From Cryptomeria japonica (taxonomy: Eukaryota; Streptophyta; Pinopsida; Cupressales; Cupressaceae): DNA of 64,000 nt. The stretch covers positions 401,229,889 through 401,293,888 of the forward strand of contig NC_081408.1 in assembly GCF_030272615.1 (NCBI RefSeq). The letters run 5' to 3'. The notes below the pieces were generated by a model, which did no database searches, was not told the origin of the DNA, and saw only the letters and a list, made by a program, of their open reading frames with translations. Shown piece after piece: positions 53,198-64,000 of this stretch (position 1 is the stretch's first letter; each line of letters opens with the position of its first letter). Made by a program: the position numbers and the translations under genes.

Positions 53198-56102
53198 CCA
53201 CATGATAAATCCATTTTGGGCCTTTATATCCCACAAACCCATCCTCCATCTTTCCCTACTCATCCCTCCATACACAAATGCCATATCTCCATCACCCATC
53301 ATAAACCTCCTTCTCCTTTCATTGCATATCAGGATCAACAAAGGCACATATCCCCACATTCCATCCTACATCCATCACTTCATCCATATTCCCTTCATCT
53401 CCTACACCTTCACACACTCCTTCCAAGGCTACTAGAATAAATTTGGATGCCAAATAAAAAATGAATAAAGATAAACATCCACAAAAATATAAAGATGACC
53501 ATGTCCACTAAAAAATACATGCTCCCACAAAGAAAAATCTGATACAAAAATGTAATGAATCTCAAAGGCCACAAAGGCCCAATAAAGAAAAAGAAAAAAC
53601 AATGTGGATCCCAAAGCAAAAAGAAGCACTGCATCCAAAATAAAAACTCCCAATGGCATCCAAAGTTACTAGTCTACCAGCTAAACATTCTCCCCCTCCA
53701 TCTCCCGAGTCTATTTTGGGTCCCTATGTCCCAAAGATACCTATCATAATTCCTCCATCATATCCACATGCTACATCCATCTCCCCTCCACTTATACCAC
53801 ATCCCCCACAACATGTGCCAATGTTGGTCCTAACAATATCTCCCCATCACACTCACTTTCCCTTATTCCATATGAAGACTTGCCACTACCATATCCCTTA
53901 CACCACTTACACTCCCCATCAAAACCATCCAATCCAAGCCTTTGCATAATTCACTCATTCCTAATAAAGTTGTACCAACACCTGGTGATCACTCCAAATG
54001 GGCTCCTACTACCTTGATATGAAACTTGATGCTTGACTCCTCCATCCATATCCCTTATCACCTATCCTCCAAATCCATTTATACTCATCCATCTCCATCC
54101 ATAAATTTCCTCCCAAAAATCAGAAATACAAAAAGAAGAAAAAAAATGATGAAAAAAAAAAGTAAAGAGAAAAATTCGTCCAATGGTGAAAACTTGGCAA
54201 ACAGGCGCCTTGGACAAGTATCATGATGAAAAAATGGCAAATAGGTGTTATACATAATTCCCCTTAACCTTTTTCTATTTGCACTTGGGGGAAAGTTCTT
54301 TTGGCCATCTAGACATTTCCTCCTCCATCTCGATCTACCTACCATACCCATCATATCCTATCCATTTCACTTCCTCCATCCTCCTTTGGATCTTGATAGA
54401 ACAAAAGGCCACCATGTATATATTCTTTGGACACCTCTTGGCCTCCATGACCCTTATCTCCCTTATCTTTCATCCACTTCCCTCAACTTCATCTCCCTCT
54501 ATCAATAATATTATCATATCCATTCATCTACCAATCCTTATCTCCCAGTTCCTCCATCACTTGATCCATAACCTAATCCATCCACCTATCCTTATCTCCC
54601 CATTCCTCCATCCCTTCATCCAAAACTGGTCCCCTCGCAATCCTCATCCTTTCATCTCCCAACCACATCCACAATGCTTCCATCTCCAAATCCTTTTCAT
54701 CCTATCCTCCATCCTTTCATCCCTCCTCTCATATCATTCCACCACCTCTTGCACCCCTTGTCATTGGTATCTAGCTCTAGGCTACCCCCACGCAGTCTAA
54801 TACCTTCCATCCAATCAATCCATCTGCTCCTCACAATCCACTATCGCATGCAAATCTTATCCATCTTCCTCAGCTATCCAAGGTCAAACTCTAATCAAAT
54901 CATCCAATCATATCATTGGTCTTGTTCCCATCCTTGATCGCAATCCAATTATCATCATTGGGATGCATCCTTCCCAATCCTCGTGTTTCTTAGGGATATA
55001 TCGTTCCTACCTTAGCAACACCCCATAAATTACCAATGTCTCATGGCTTTTCATATTGAATGTATGTCCATGGGTCCTCATCCATCATCCATATCTCTTG
55101 TACATTATGTATATAGGTGTCGTTGCACATATTATGTGTGTTGGTCCTGTCCTTTGAGATCATATCCTATCAGCTCACTCTTCAACAATCATCTTTGAGC
55201 ATCTTTGTCATCATGATCATATCAAATACCTTTTGTCATCCTATCATAATCAATCTTTTTATCCTGGTGTTGTTTCAATATATATCATTCTCACATCAAC
55301 AACACCCATCATCAATCTGCACACGATGTATCCTTACTCAAGTTAGACACCATCAAATCCTCATCCAATCAGTTATCATTTTGGCAAAAGATATTTGAGG
55401 CCCTCGTGTTGGATTTGATTCTTTTTAATCTTTGTTTATCTTTTTAAGCTCCGAGGGTTTTGTTTCCTCATGGTCACCATGATCCTTTATATCATGGTGT
55501 GTTGCGAATAACTAGGCTTAGGATGTGATCTTGTTGCTTTTGGTTTTTGCTTGGTGTGTCTTTTTGGATGTATTCGTTGTTGTACCCTCATGAGGTCTCT
55601 GCTATCTCATATTACACTAGGGCATATCTCCTACTTGTGGTTATTCTAGCATCATTTCTTGTAGGGTCTATGCAAATCTGTTTGGTGCTAGATTAGCCTA
55701 TATGTCTATTTATATGTGTTAGTCCATGCATTAGCTATCAAACTCCACACTGGATCTTCGTACCTAGGTGACTCACATTCATTGCTAAATCAAAATAAGT
55801 TCTCACTACCAAATGTCTTGTTTTGCAAGTTCCCATGCTCCATGATGTTTCCATCTCCATCTTCACTGCATTTTCATTTTCTCCCCTTTCCATCTACTTC
55901 TTGCCTTTCATCCAGTCCGCTTGGGCAATGTTTCTTTCAAGATGCCGCTCGACCTCTTTTTCCCCATGCACCCTCTTGAGGGGGCATCCCTGGCCATTCC
56001 TCTGTCTACCTGGGGAATTTTCTTGCCTCTTTTTTCTTCTCTTGCAAGTTTCTTATTGTCTTTGCATCGATATTATTCTAACGCCACCACGAAGGGGCAA
56101 AA
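53198..56102 (+). other. Rest of element E internal region, ending in polypurine tract
   Basis: Pyrimidine-rich, G-poor sequence with many CCATC and TCCTCC runs to about 54960 and short Pro/Ser/His-rich frames (for example 53653-53949, with PESILGPYVPKIPI, a repeat of the KSIVGPYIPK block upstream). From 55000 on the sequence is ordinary and non-coding. It ends CACGAAGGGGCAAAA at 56102, the polypurine tract, which resembles that of gypsy 2 (GAGGGGCAAAA). I find no RT, RNase H or integrase. Confidence 0.65.
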
Positions 56103-56729
56103 TGTAGACACTTAAATTTGATTGATTAATTGAATCAGATTAGATCTCCTAAGTCGCCTGTATTAGCTGAATAATTCATGTTATTCAATCAAAATCAAGT
56201 ATCCCTTTTGGCTAAATTAATTAAATGAAGCCATGCCCCATAGTCAATTAATTATTTAATCCCTTAATTGATTAACCCTCACTCCTTTTCTTCTAATCCT
56301 TGAATTAATTAATCAAATTAATTAATTCCCCTTTTCCATCCCTTTATTTGAATTTTACTAATTCAAATATCCCATTTGGGTCACATTTCTCCTAGCCTAA
56401 ACTACCCTTCTAACCTAGCCTCTAATATAACCTTTGGGTTCTTACCAACCCTATCCACCTAACTAACCCTATCCTATCTTATCCTAACCTCCCCTCACAT
56501 GTGTGTGCACACACATAATTCCCTAATTTCTTTAATATTAAGAAATTTGAACCTATTTCAGGTGGCTTCCTCCCAAAATGGACATGTGTCCTTGACAACA
56601 CATGTCAAGCCCCTTTTTGGCATTGTCCCTCTAAGGGACACATGTCCTCCCTTGTTGAGGACAAGTGTGGAATCTATTCCACATGGAAATCTTAGGATTT
56701 CCATTTGTCCTCTCCTCCCAACTCCTATT
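56103..56729 (+). repeat. 3' LTR of element E, truncated by element F
   Basis: It starts TGTAGACACTTAAATTTG right after the polypurine tract. Composition and order (TTAATTAA-rich first part, then CTAACC-rich part, then ACATGTGTCC...GGACACATGTCC) resemble the gypsy 2 LTR. Element F interrupts it at 56730; the rest would lie beyond the window. Confidence 0.8.
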
Positions 56730-57852
56730 TGTTAGGCCCAATATGGAAAGCTAATGTACTGAGAGGGGAGGGGTGAATCAGTACTCCAAAACATTTCTTC
56801 AACAATATCTTTACTGTTATGCGTAAACCGAATAGTGCAGTAACATAAAATAAAGCTAAAACAAATAGATAACAATCATACATGATTCACTCCATAACAC
56901 ATATATTTTGGTTACGCAGAAACTCTTGGTTAGAGAGAAAAACTGCAGTGGGGATGGCACCCACAACTTCACTACTGCAATAATAAAGAGTGCTCGGTTA
57001 GAGCTACATGTTTAGCTATTTCTGATAGCTTACCTTGTTAGGAGTATCAAGATCTGTTAGATCTACCTTGCTAAAGGATTTTACAACACTTAATCTAAAT
57101 GCTGCACCTGGTTAGAGGCTTTACAATTTATAGACTTGATTAGAGTCTTTTACCCTGTTAAAGGTTTCTCTTTCAACTTCACAATATTACAATAAAATCA
57201 TTACAAATATCTACAACTTTACATCTAAAATATTATAGCAGATTCTATGTGCTCAGAATAGATTACCTTGCTTATAGCATACCTCGGTAACCCATATAGT
57301 AACTCGGTAAACTCTTCTGTTTACTCTTTTCTTCGATTGTTCTCTGAAAATCTTCTCGGTGACCTCTGTGTCTCTATAGCAGTCTTCTTATATTCATACA
57401 TACACCCTTAACTCATGCTGTATAAATAGATCTCTTAAGACGGTGATCCAATTCATTGCTTAGATCTTACAAACACGATTTATAACCATGTAAAATATTT
57501 CATTGGTTAGCTGACCTCAAAATCATACACAATCTTCTAGTGCAATTTCCAATGTGATAATGGTTAGATGTGTCTCGATCTTGTAACACGTTTTCATATG
57601 CATGTCCAGGTTGAATGAATCTGGTAACACATTTCACTCGGTGTATATCAACTCAGTGTGTCATCTTTGTTGCTCGGTAGACATGAAAAGATACTCGGTA
57701 GACAGCTCGGTGTATACTGCGTTCTGTGATTGCTTTCTTCTGTAACCGACTAGACTATGCATACCGACTGAATATTTCAGCAATAGATAACCAACTATAG
57801 TATATAGTATAACTTTGACATAAAACTAATGGCAATCTGATAAGTAGTAACA
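56730..57852 (-). repeat. 3' LTR of element F
   Basis: 1123 bp; on the minus strand it starts TGTTACTACTTATCAG at 57852 and ends GATTCACCCCTCCCCTCTCAGT...GGGCCTAACA at 56730. It carries a TATA-like CTATTTATAC (57429-57420). The bases before 56730 are CTATT, the expected target duplication. Confidence 0.93.
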
Positions 57853-58241
57853 ATCTCCCCTTTTGACATTAGTTGAGATGTTTGACAAAAACTACTTTCA
57901 AAGTTATAACTCAAAAATCTATATACTTTGCAAAATGACTATACTGACAATATATACAATAGTCAATGAAATAGTATATCAGAAATACTCCCCTTATCAT
58001 TATACTGTACAAAACTCTAATTTTGAATGCTCGGTTCTGTTCTATGTGCTTTGCTTACTGTTCTGTATACTGCTCGGTTCATCCGCTTATTCTACTCGGT
58101 ATACTCCCCCTGTATACTATACTCTGAATACTATATCATTCTCTGAATACTGTATCAAAACTATATTACTCCCCAAATATATTGTATCACTCCCCCTTTT
58201 TGACAAACATCAAAAACTTAATTTCCATTCAGGGGTGGTAA
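57853..58241 (-). other. 3' untranslated region and polypurine tract of element F
   Basis: The minus strand reads GTCAAAAGGGGAGAT (57867-57853), adjoining the LTR start TGTTACTAC. A second run, AAAAAGGGGGAGTG (58203-58190), lies just downstream of the ORF2 stop at 58242. Confidence 0.85.
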
Positions 58242-59477
58242 CTAGTCAAAAATAGATTTGTACTTGTTTCGGGCATCAGTGAGAGCGACAGAGAGTGCAT
58301 CCTTTACACTGTCCATTAAAGAATTTTGCGCTTGAATATCAGCCAATAGTGATATTAAGCCATCAAGAGTGCTTCCCTCTTGTGTAGTAGACAAGTATGT
58401 GGCTCGGTTGATCTGTTCTTGGATGGATGAAAGATGAGGAAGGAATAATGTCTGAAGTGTCATTATGTCCATCCGGATCTTGTGTTCTTCATTTCTTAAG
58501 TCCAATTGTTGAGCCATGAGCTATTGTAACCTTGTATAAAAATTATGAATTGAATTTGGCTCTATGGTCAACTTGTTGGAGAGATCGGTGATCTCTTTCT
58601 CAATTGTCTCTATTTTATTCTTAATGTCTTTAATGAATAAAGAAAATGTGTAGAGTTTCTGAAATAAATAATGAATGTGCTTGAGTTGAGGAGTCAACTC
58701 AGCAATAAATTTGACAAGTTTGACTTTGCCAATGGCTAGAGCTTTCTGTACCTCTTCTATCATTTTTGTAGTGAGCTCCTTGTCTTTTAGCTTGCTCAAA
58801 TACTCAGATGCATCAACTCTGGATGTTTCTATTTTATTAAGGAGTTCATCCAGTTGAATATGGATGGCTAAATCGGTTGACACTGTAGCTGTAGGTAGCA
58901 TATCTGATAGTAGTGTCTTCACCTTCTAAAGTACTTTATTCTTCTTTTGTATGGCCATCTATTTTTCTTCTTCAACCTTTGCTTTGCACAGTTCACCAAA
59001 ATCAATGAGTTCTTGCCCCTTTAATTTTGATATACCCACATTGGGCAACACTATTGGTTTAGACAAATCAACTTTGAAAGTATGCTTTTTCACTTTCTTT
59101 TCTTTACCTTTGGCCGGTTGGACCAAGATAATAGCTTGGGAGGCTTGCTGACCCTGGGTAGGTTTCTCGGTAGAGGCAACACTTTGGTCGGTTCCTATAG
59201 CCTCTGTGGTGTCTTTTGGTGTCTTAGTACTGGGTGTCTCAGCTGCAACATTTTCAGTGCTCGAAGGTGCTTGTGAGGTATGTTCTAGAGTAGTATCTTC
59301 TCCTGCTGTAGACTTGTGACCTTCGGTGCCTTGTGCTGTATCCTGAGGAGTTTTGGTAGAGACAGGTTGATGGACTGGGAGATAAGGCTGAACTTGTTCT
59401 AAAACGGATTCACTAGATACAAGTTTTTCATATGTAGTGCCTTCTATCATTTCCTGCTTCGGTGCTTTTGTATCCAT
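58242..59477 (-). pseudogene. ORF2 of element F, C-terminal part (helical, unknown)
   Basis: Three blocks: 59477-58959 (Thr/Gln/Pro-rich, for example TKTPQDTAQGTEGHKSTAGE, then KGKEKKVKKHTFKVDLSKP), 58922-58521 (helical, LDELLNKIETSRVDASEYL) and 58517-58242 (MAQQLDLRNEEHKIRMDIM, ending in a stop). Separated by stops and a frame change. The first part looks disordered, the rest coiled coil. No catalytic motif; probably structural. Confidence 0.6.
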
Positions 59478-59592
59478 GACATCTTCATCTATTTGAATAG
59501 TGTCAGTAGGATCTTGTTCGGTAGCATCAGGAACTTGCTCGGTGACATCAGGATCATGCTCAGTGACATCAATGATTTCAACTGTAGTTTGT

Positions 59593-60724
59593 TCACTGAC
59601 ATCCTTGATTTTGAAGATTTCCTACCACTTTGCTTTTGTCTCCAGTCTCATTTTCTACGTCAATATATAGCCCATTCATCAGTTTTAAGGCTCTTTGTTT
59701 GACAAGAAACTTTGAATTGTAGGTTGTTAGATGTTCCTTTATTTCAACTACTGACATATCAGGAAAGAGATGGACTAGACTTCTTTCTCTGATTTGTTTC
59801 TCTAAGTCCATTGCATACTTCCACCTATTATCAATATGCAAGTAAAGTTCATTTGGAAGTGACTTTGCTAGTTCCAATGGAGCTAACCGGAACTTTAGAA
59901 GTGTGCAGATGACAGCTTCTTCAATTTGTCTCTTCTCATCATTATTTCTAGTTTCATACTTAACATATCTAAATGAACCAAATCCTCCATATTCTTTCAG
60001 ATTAGCACAAAAGTTTTCAACACTGTATATTTACCTTCTTGCTCTTGACAATCTGGAATTTGTTTGCATCCTCTGATTCTGTATCACTAGACTCTTTTGC
60101 CAAAATGAGTCTCTGAGTAGATTTCTTGTATGTCTTTGTTACCTTAGGAGCAGTAACACTCTTTTGTTTCTTACTCGGTGATGCTGCAGATGCTCTTGTG
60201 TTAGGTCTCTTTGTTGGAGGAGTTGGTAGGGCCTTTGAAGTGTCCTGTTTCTTTGTTTTTAACACTTTACCCTTAGGCAATTCAATGCTCAGTGTTATAG
60301 CTACCTCTTGAGCTTCTGATTCCTCTTCGGTGATGGCAAGAGTGCCTTTGACAGGTGTAGAGGAAGAGTCTTCTCCAAATTTCTCTGACAATGCCTTAAT
60401 CATCTTTGTTGCCTTTCTTGTAGCTTTGGGTACTACAATGGTCATTTTTACATTTTCCTTTGCTTCTTCACAGGTTCCATATCTTAGCTTGGTAGCATGC
60501 CTTGGTAATGTAAGAAATGCATCAATTTGTTGTTTTGTGATGTCAAAGTCAATCTCGTAACCCATAGGTGGCAAAGATTGAGTCCTTGGTTCCACAGCAT
60601 TCACATAACAGTACTCGGTGTCAACTTCAAAACATATATCATTTTTGTATTTCTCTACTAGCCGGGGTGGGATTCGGTACCTGTTATGCATTTTCTCTTG
60701 AAATTTACTGAAGTAATCATCCAT
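59593..60724 (-). pseudogene. ORF2 of element F, central part
   Basis: 60724-60017 holds MDDYFSKFQEKMHNRYRIPP, VDTEYCYVNAVEPRTQSLPP, then a basic, Ser/Lys-rich stretch with PTPPTKRPNTRASAASPSKK and a possible nuclear signal. 59877-59593 holds MELAKSLPNELYLHIDNRWK. A frameshift lies near 60010. I do not recognise the protein. Confidence 0.6.
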
Positions 60725-60769
60725 GATATCATTGAAATTATCTCCTAACTTCTTGCTAAAGTCATTAAT

Positions 60770-61606
60770 CTAATAAATGATTGGTCGGTGTAGCTCCCAA
60801 ACTACTTTACCGACTGATGGAAAGAATTTTTCAAAGTAGAAAAACATGCATACCAGTAGTGATCCAAACTTTAGAGTATTAGCCGAGTTGTTCTTCTTCG
60901 GCTTCTTGATTGTGTTCAGATTCTCAAATAGATTCTTCAATAACACTTCACATAAGTCAATTTTCATTCCCTTTTTCACAATTTCATAAGCTAAGTCAAC
61001 TACTGCACAAGGTACACTGTTTTCCCTTGCCAATTGGAAGAAATAGTAACCAATTACTCTAATAGCAAACTTAAGTTCTGCATCAGTGACATTGTTTAGT
61101 TTCAGTCCTCTGTAATCAGATTCTACTCTGGTTAAACTGATCAATTCCTTCTATGATATCATCTTCTGGGCTCGGGCATGATCATAGATAGGGTAACCGG
61201 TAATCAGATGAATGATTTCCTTGGTTATCTTGAATGGTTTCTCTTCTAGCCACATGAAATCATCATGAACTCTGCTCAGAACAAACTTGACCCACTAGGG
61301 TTTGAACACACGAGGATAGGTTAGGGCTTTAGTTAATCCTTTGATTTTGATGTGTTCATACTTGTTGTTCAATTTACCATCGGTACATAGCTCATCACAG
61401 GTGTCTCTAATTTCAACATGATCGAGTTGTTCAACACGACATTTGGTGAAGAATCTCACATCTTCGACTAACAACACTCTGTTCGGGATGAGTGAAAAGA
61501 TGGTTTTGTCATCCGGTTCAGAAGCAACTTTGGGAGTCAAAGAGTATTTCAGTGAGGGATTCTCTACATTCTTGACAACTATGGGATCTTGGATCTTGGG
61601 TGCCAT
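60770..61606 (-). pseudogene. ORF2 of element F, N-terminal domain
   Basis: The start is the ATG at 61606 (MAPKIQDPIVVKNVENPSLK). The domain has LTKALTYPRVFKP, PFKITKEIIHLITGYPI, LKFAIRVIGYYFFQLAREN, DLAYEIVKKGMKIDLCEVLL and KFGSLLVCMFFYFEKFFPS, with stops near 61295 and 61145. The order of hydrophobic blocks faintly recalls the 'putative plant transposon protein' domain found next to plant retroelements, but I cannot confirm it without a profile search. Confidence 0.6.
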
Positions 61607-62205
61607 TTAAGATTTCAGGTAAAAACTAGTAAAGAGTCCTTAGGGTTTCAGGATTTCAAATGACAGACACTTTATACTTAGCAGATAATGGCAACTAGAT
61701 AAGATCGGTAAACTAGCTTAAGAATATGTTGAGATTTGATGTAAATACCTTGGATTTGCTTTGAATGAGGTTTTGATCGCCTTGGAATTGCTTGCACTGC
61801 TCTCTCGAAAAGTTGGTAAGTGTAAATGACCATGAAAATGCTTTTAAGTACACAAAATACCTTATCGGGCTCCGTGCGGGTTAGGTCAAAAATATTAAAT
61901 GCACTCAGTTCCTCTTTAACCGATTTACTCTCCTTTTTTGTTTTAACTGAGTAACCAAACTTCCTTCATTTACTGACTTGACAGGCTTCCTGTATTCATC
62001 GACTTGATAGGTTTCCTGTAAAGTGCTTCAAAAGACTTTGATAGAATTTCAAACTTACTAATACATCTTAACTATGCAGATTTTGAATTTAGTACATAAT
62101 AGATTAGGAACTGTTATGATTTTAACCTTTAGAGAATGCAGTCCCTTCATACCTTTACTAATTAATTTGGAATAGGTGCACCTAACTCGGTAGGTAAGGT
62201 GCTTT
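61607..62205 (-). other. Non-coding gap between Gag-like ORF and ORF2 of element F
   Basis: About 600 bp with no credible ORF. ORF2 has its own ATG, and the gap suggests a separate or spliced message; no splice sites were assigned. Confidence 0.5.
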
Positions 62206-63514
62206 CTTTATTTGACACAATTTCCTTCTTTTTCCAAATCATCTGTAATTTTTCTTTTATTTCTTCAGTGTCTTTTCTAGGTTGATCTCTACAATCTCCA
62301 GCCAAGTGTCCAACTTTGTGACAATGAAAACATGCCATACCAGGATTTCTCCATCATCTTTGGTTGTTCATTCCAAACCTTATAAAACAGTTAGCACTAA
62401 TATGTCCATATCTTCCACAACATTCACACCATATCCTTATATTGTAATCCCATGGTACTGCTGCATATTGTCGGTAAGGATCTGTGTAAGTTTGGTAACT
62501 TCTAGTGTTTTCTCAGTGTGCAGACCACATGTAGTTCTTTTTCTTAAACCAACACTTCTCGGTACTATGTCCATATCTATTGCAATTTCTATAACACCCT
62601 TTGAATTTTGCCTTCTGATAATTGTTAACAGACTTTGTCCTACATTGATTAGATGTGTGACCATATTTATTGCAATTGTAACAATAACCATTGGACTTAG
62701 TGACATTCGGTTGCTTACCTTTTCTGATTTGGCATATGTTGGCAGTGTGACCTTGATTTCCACAGTAGTTGCAAATAGGCTTCTTTCTTTTGATGTTATT
62801 CTTGTTTCCAGCTTGCTTTCATGATTCTCCTCTCTCGGTAGTATGAATTCCTTTCTCGGTAAAGTCTTTTCCTTTGTAACCGAGTCCTGCATCTCTGTTG
62901 GGTCTTCTTGTATTCAGTTGCTCATCCAACATCTTTGATTCTTCATAACTCTTCTTCAGTGTTTCTTTGGATTTCTTCTCTGTTTCAAGTTCATCGGTCA
63001 ACCTTGATACTTCAAGTCTCAATGCTTTGTTCTCATCATTCTTCAGAATTGCTTCATGATGTGCATAACCTAGTTGATCTGATAGGTTTTGTTGAATTCC
63101 ATTCAACCTTGAGATTTCATCATTCTTATCAGATACTAAGACTTCAAGTTGTTGTTTCTCTCTTTCTAGATCTCTTACTTTATCCTCAGCTATTCTTAAT
63201 GCATCTAGATTTTCAGTCATCTATGTGCTGAAATGTTCATGTTCTCTTTTCATTACTTTTAGTTGATCAGCCAGTGCTTTGTTCTTTTCTTTCAATACTC
63301 CAATCATTTCTTTAGTTTCTTCAGATATACTGTTCTCAGATGATGTCTCAATTTGTTCCACTAACTCTTGAGAGTCCTGCAAATCATCAGATAATCTTCT
63401 TCTTACTTTCAGAGATTTTTGCATTTGCCTTTGCATGTCTGCAATCACTTGATTAACATGATCCAGCTCTTCTTGCAGATGCACAATCCTCCGAGATTGT
63501 TTATAGCCTTCCAT
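62206..63514 (-). pseudogene. Coiled-coil and five-zinc-knuckle Gag-like protein of element F
   Basis: The start is the ATG at 63514 (MEGYKQSRRIVHLQEELDHV), 50 bp after the primer site. Residues 1 to about 230 are a long coiled coil (LQEELDHVNQVIADMQRQMQ, VRDLEREKQQLEVLVSDKND, VSRLTDELETEKKSKETLKK), broken by a stop at 63221. Then come five knuckles at about 62780-62290: CNYCGNQGHTANIC, CYNCNKYGHTSNQC, CYRNCNRYGHSTEKC (one extra residue), CECCGRYGHISANC and CFHCHKVGHLAGDC. All are in one frame with four stops. It is related to the ORF of element G. RNA binding is inferred from the knuckles. Confidence 0.85.
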
Positions 63515-63563
63515 TGATAAGATCTTTCTCTTTAGGTAGTTAAACCCTTTTCCAAGATTCAAG

Positions 63564-63575
63564 CTCTGATACCAA
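63564..63575 (-). other. Primer-binding site of element F (initiator Met tRNA)
   Basis: The minus strand reads TGGTATCAGAGC, one base inside the 5' LTR end at 63577. Confidence 0.9.
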
Positions 63576-63576
63576 T

Positions 63577-64000
63577 TGTTAGGCCCAATATGGAAAGCTA
63601 ATGTACTGAGAGGGGAGGGGTGAATCAGTACTCCAAAACATTTCTTCAACAATATCTTTACTATTATGCATAAACTGAATAGTGTGGTAACATAAAATAA
63701 AGCTAAAACAAATAGATAACAATCATACATGATTCAATCCATAACACATATATTTTGGTTACGCAGAAACTCTTGGTTAGAGAGAAAAACTGCAGTGGGG
63801 ATGGCACCCACAACTTCACTACTGCAATAATAAAGAGTGCTTGGTTAGAGCTACATGTTTAGCTATTTCTGATAGCTTACCCTGTTAGGAGTATCAAGAT
63901 CTGTTAGATCTACCTTGCTAAAGGATTTTACAATAGTTAATCTAAATGTTGCACTTGGTTAGAGGCTTTACAATTTATAGACTTGATTAGAGTCTTTTAC
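63577..64000 (-). repeat. 5' LTR of element F, 3' part (cut by window end)
   Basis: It matches 56730-57153 base for base except for about 12 changes, most of them C/T or G/A, such as GCGTAAACCGAATAGTGCAG against GCATAAACTGAATAGTGTGG. Confidence 0.95.

Larger units (their letters stand above)
56730..64000 (-). mobile_element. Element F, non-autonomous copia-type element with coiled-coil/zinc-knuckle Gag and unknown ORF2
   Basis: 3' LTR 56730-57852, polypurine tract, 5.7 kb internal region, primer site 63564-63575, and 5' LTR from 63577 to beyond the window. Read on the minus strand it encodes a coiled-coil protein with five zinc knuckles (63514 to about 62210) and a second large ORF (61606-58242). 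No protease, integrase or RT is found in the internal region. About 12 differences in the 424 bp that both LTRs share in the window, mostly transitions, make it one of the younger insertions. Confidence 0.88.

Noticed and set aside
53410-53659. Hydrophobic minus-strand ORFs resembling membrane proteins
   Set aside because: They arise from the Lys/Asn-rich plus-strand sequence of element E; no matching upstream gene context.
62282-62824. Plus-strand ORF of 180 codons
   Set aside because: Shadow of the zinc-knuckle region on the minus strand, which has five ordered CCHC motifs.
62437-62892. Minus-strand ORF of 151 codons in a second frame
   Set aside because: Overlaps the knuckle frame in another phase and has no motif of its own.

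Overview
The window looks like intergenic DNA of a seed plant with a very large, retrotransposon-filled genome. The evidence is Ty1/copia and Ty3/gypsy elements nested several levels deep, initiator-Met-tRNA primer sites, LTRs of about 1 to 4 kb, and gypsy elements with a second, plant-type RNase H (Tat/Ogre-like). A conifer or other gymnosperm fits but cannot be proved from this sequence. I see no host gene, tRNA, rRNA or CRISPR.

Layout by nesting. The outermost unit is element E (+), a gypsy-type element with a Pro/Ser-rich reading frame: 28934-30293, then 51373-56102, then the start of its 3' LTR at 56103-56729. Three copia-type elements sit in E. B (+) is its left part; the 3' end and LTR of B are split over 16347-17146, 26612-27075 and 28647-28933. 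D (-) spans 30294-51372. F (-) starts at 56730 and runs past the window end. B carries element G (- strand, LTR 15295-16346), element H (17147-26611) and a 1.57-kb insertion (27076-28646). G is split by gypsy element 1 (- strand, 5' LTR 13035-14152), whose integrase is split by copia element A (+, 1-3980). H is split by a 4.05-kb solo LTR (19012-23063, TSD TCATC). D carries the complete gypsy element 2 (30816-43935, TSD ATTAT) inside its 3' LTR and a solo copia LTR (45353-46289) inside its RNase H gene.

All coding regions are retroelement genes and nearly all are broken by stops or frameshifts. A and D encode standard copia gag/protease/integrase/RT/RNase H. Gypsy 1 and 2 encode gag, aspartic protease, a G-patch segment, RT, RNase H, a second RNase H and integrase. 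F and G encode a long coiled-coil protein followed by several CCHC zinc knuckles; F has a second large ORF of unknown function and no RT or integrase, so it looks non-autonomous. H encodes another unrecognised large protein.

The most unusual signal is non-coding. Both gypsy elements carry, between primer-binding site and gag, two arrays of the palindrome-like motif TCGTACGA repeated at a strict 21-22 bp interval. The arrays flank a leader of about 870 bp that is strongly conserved between the two elements although their LTRs have diverged.
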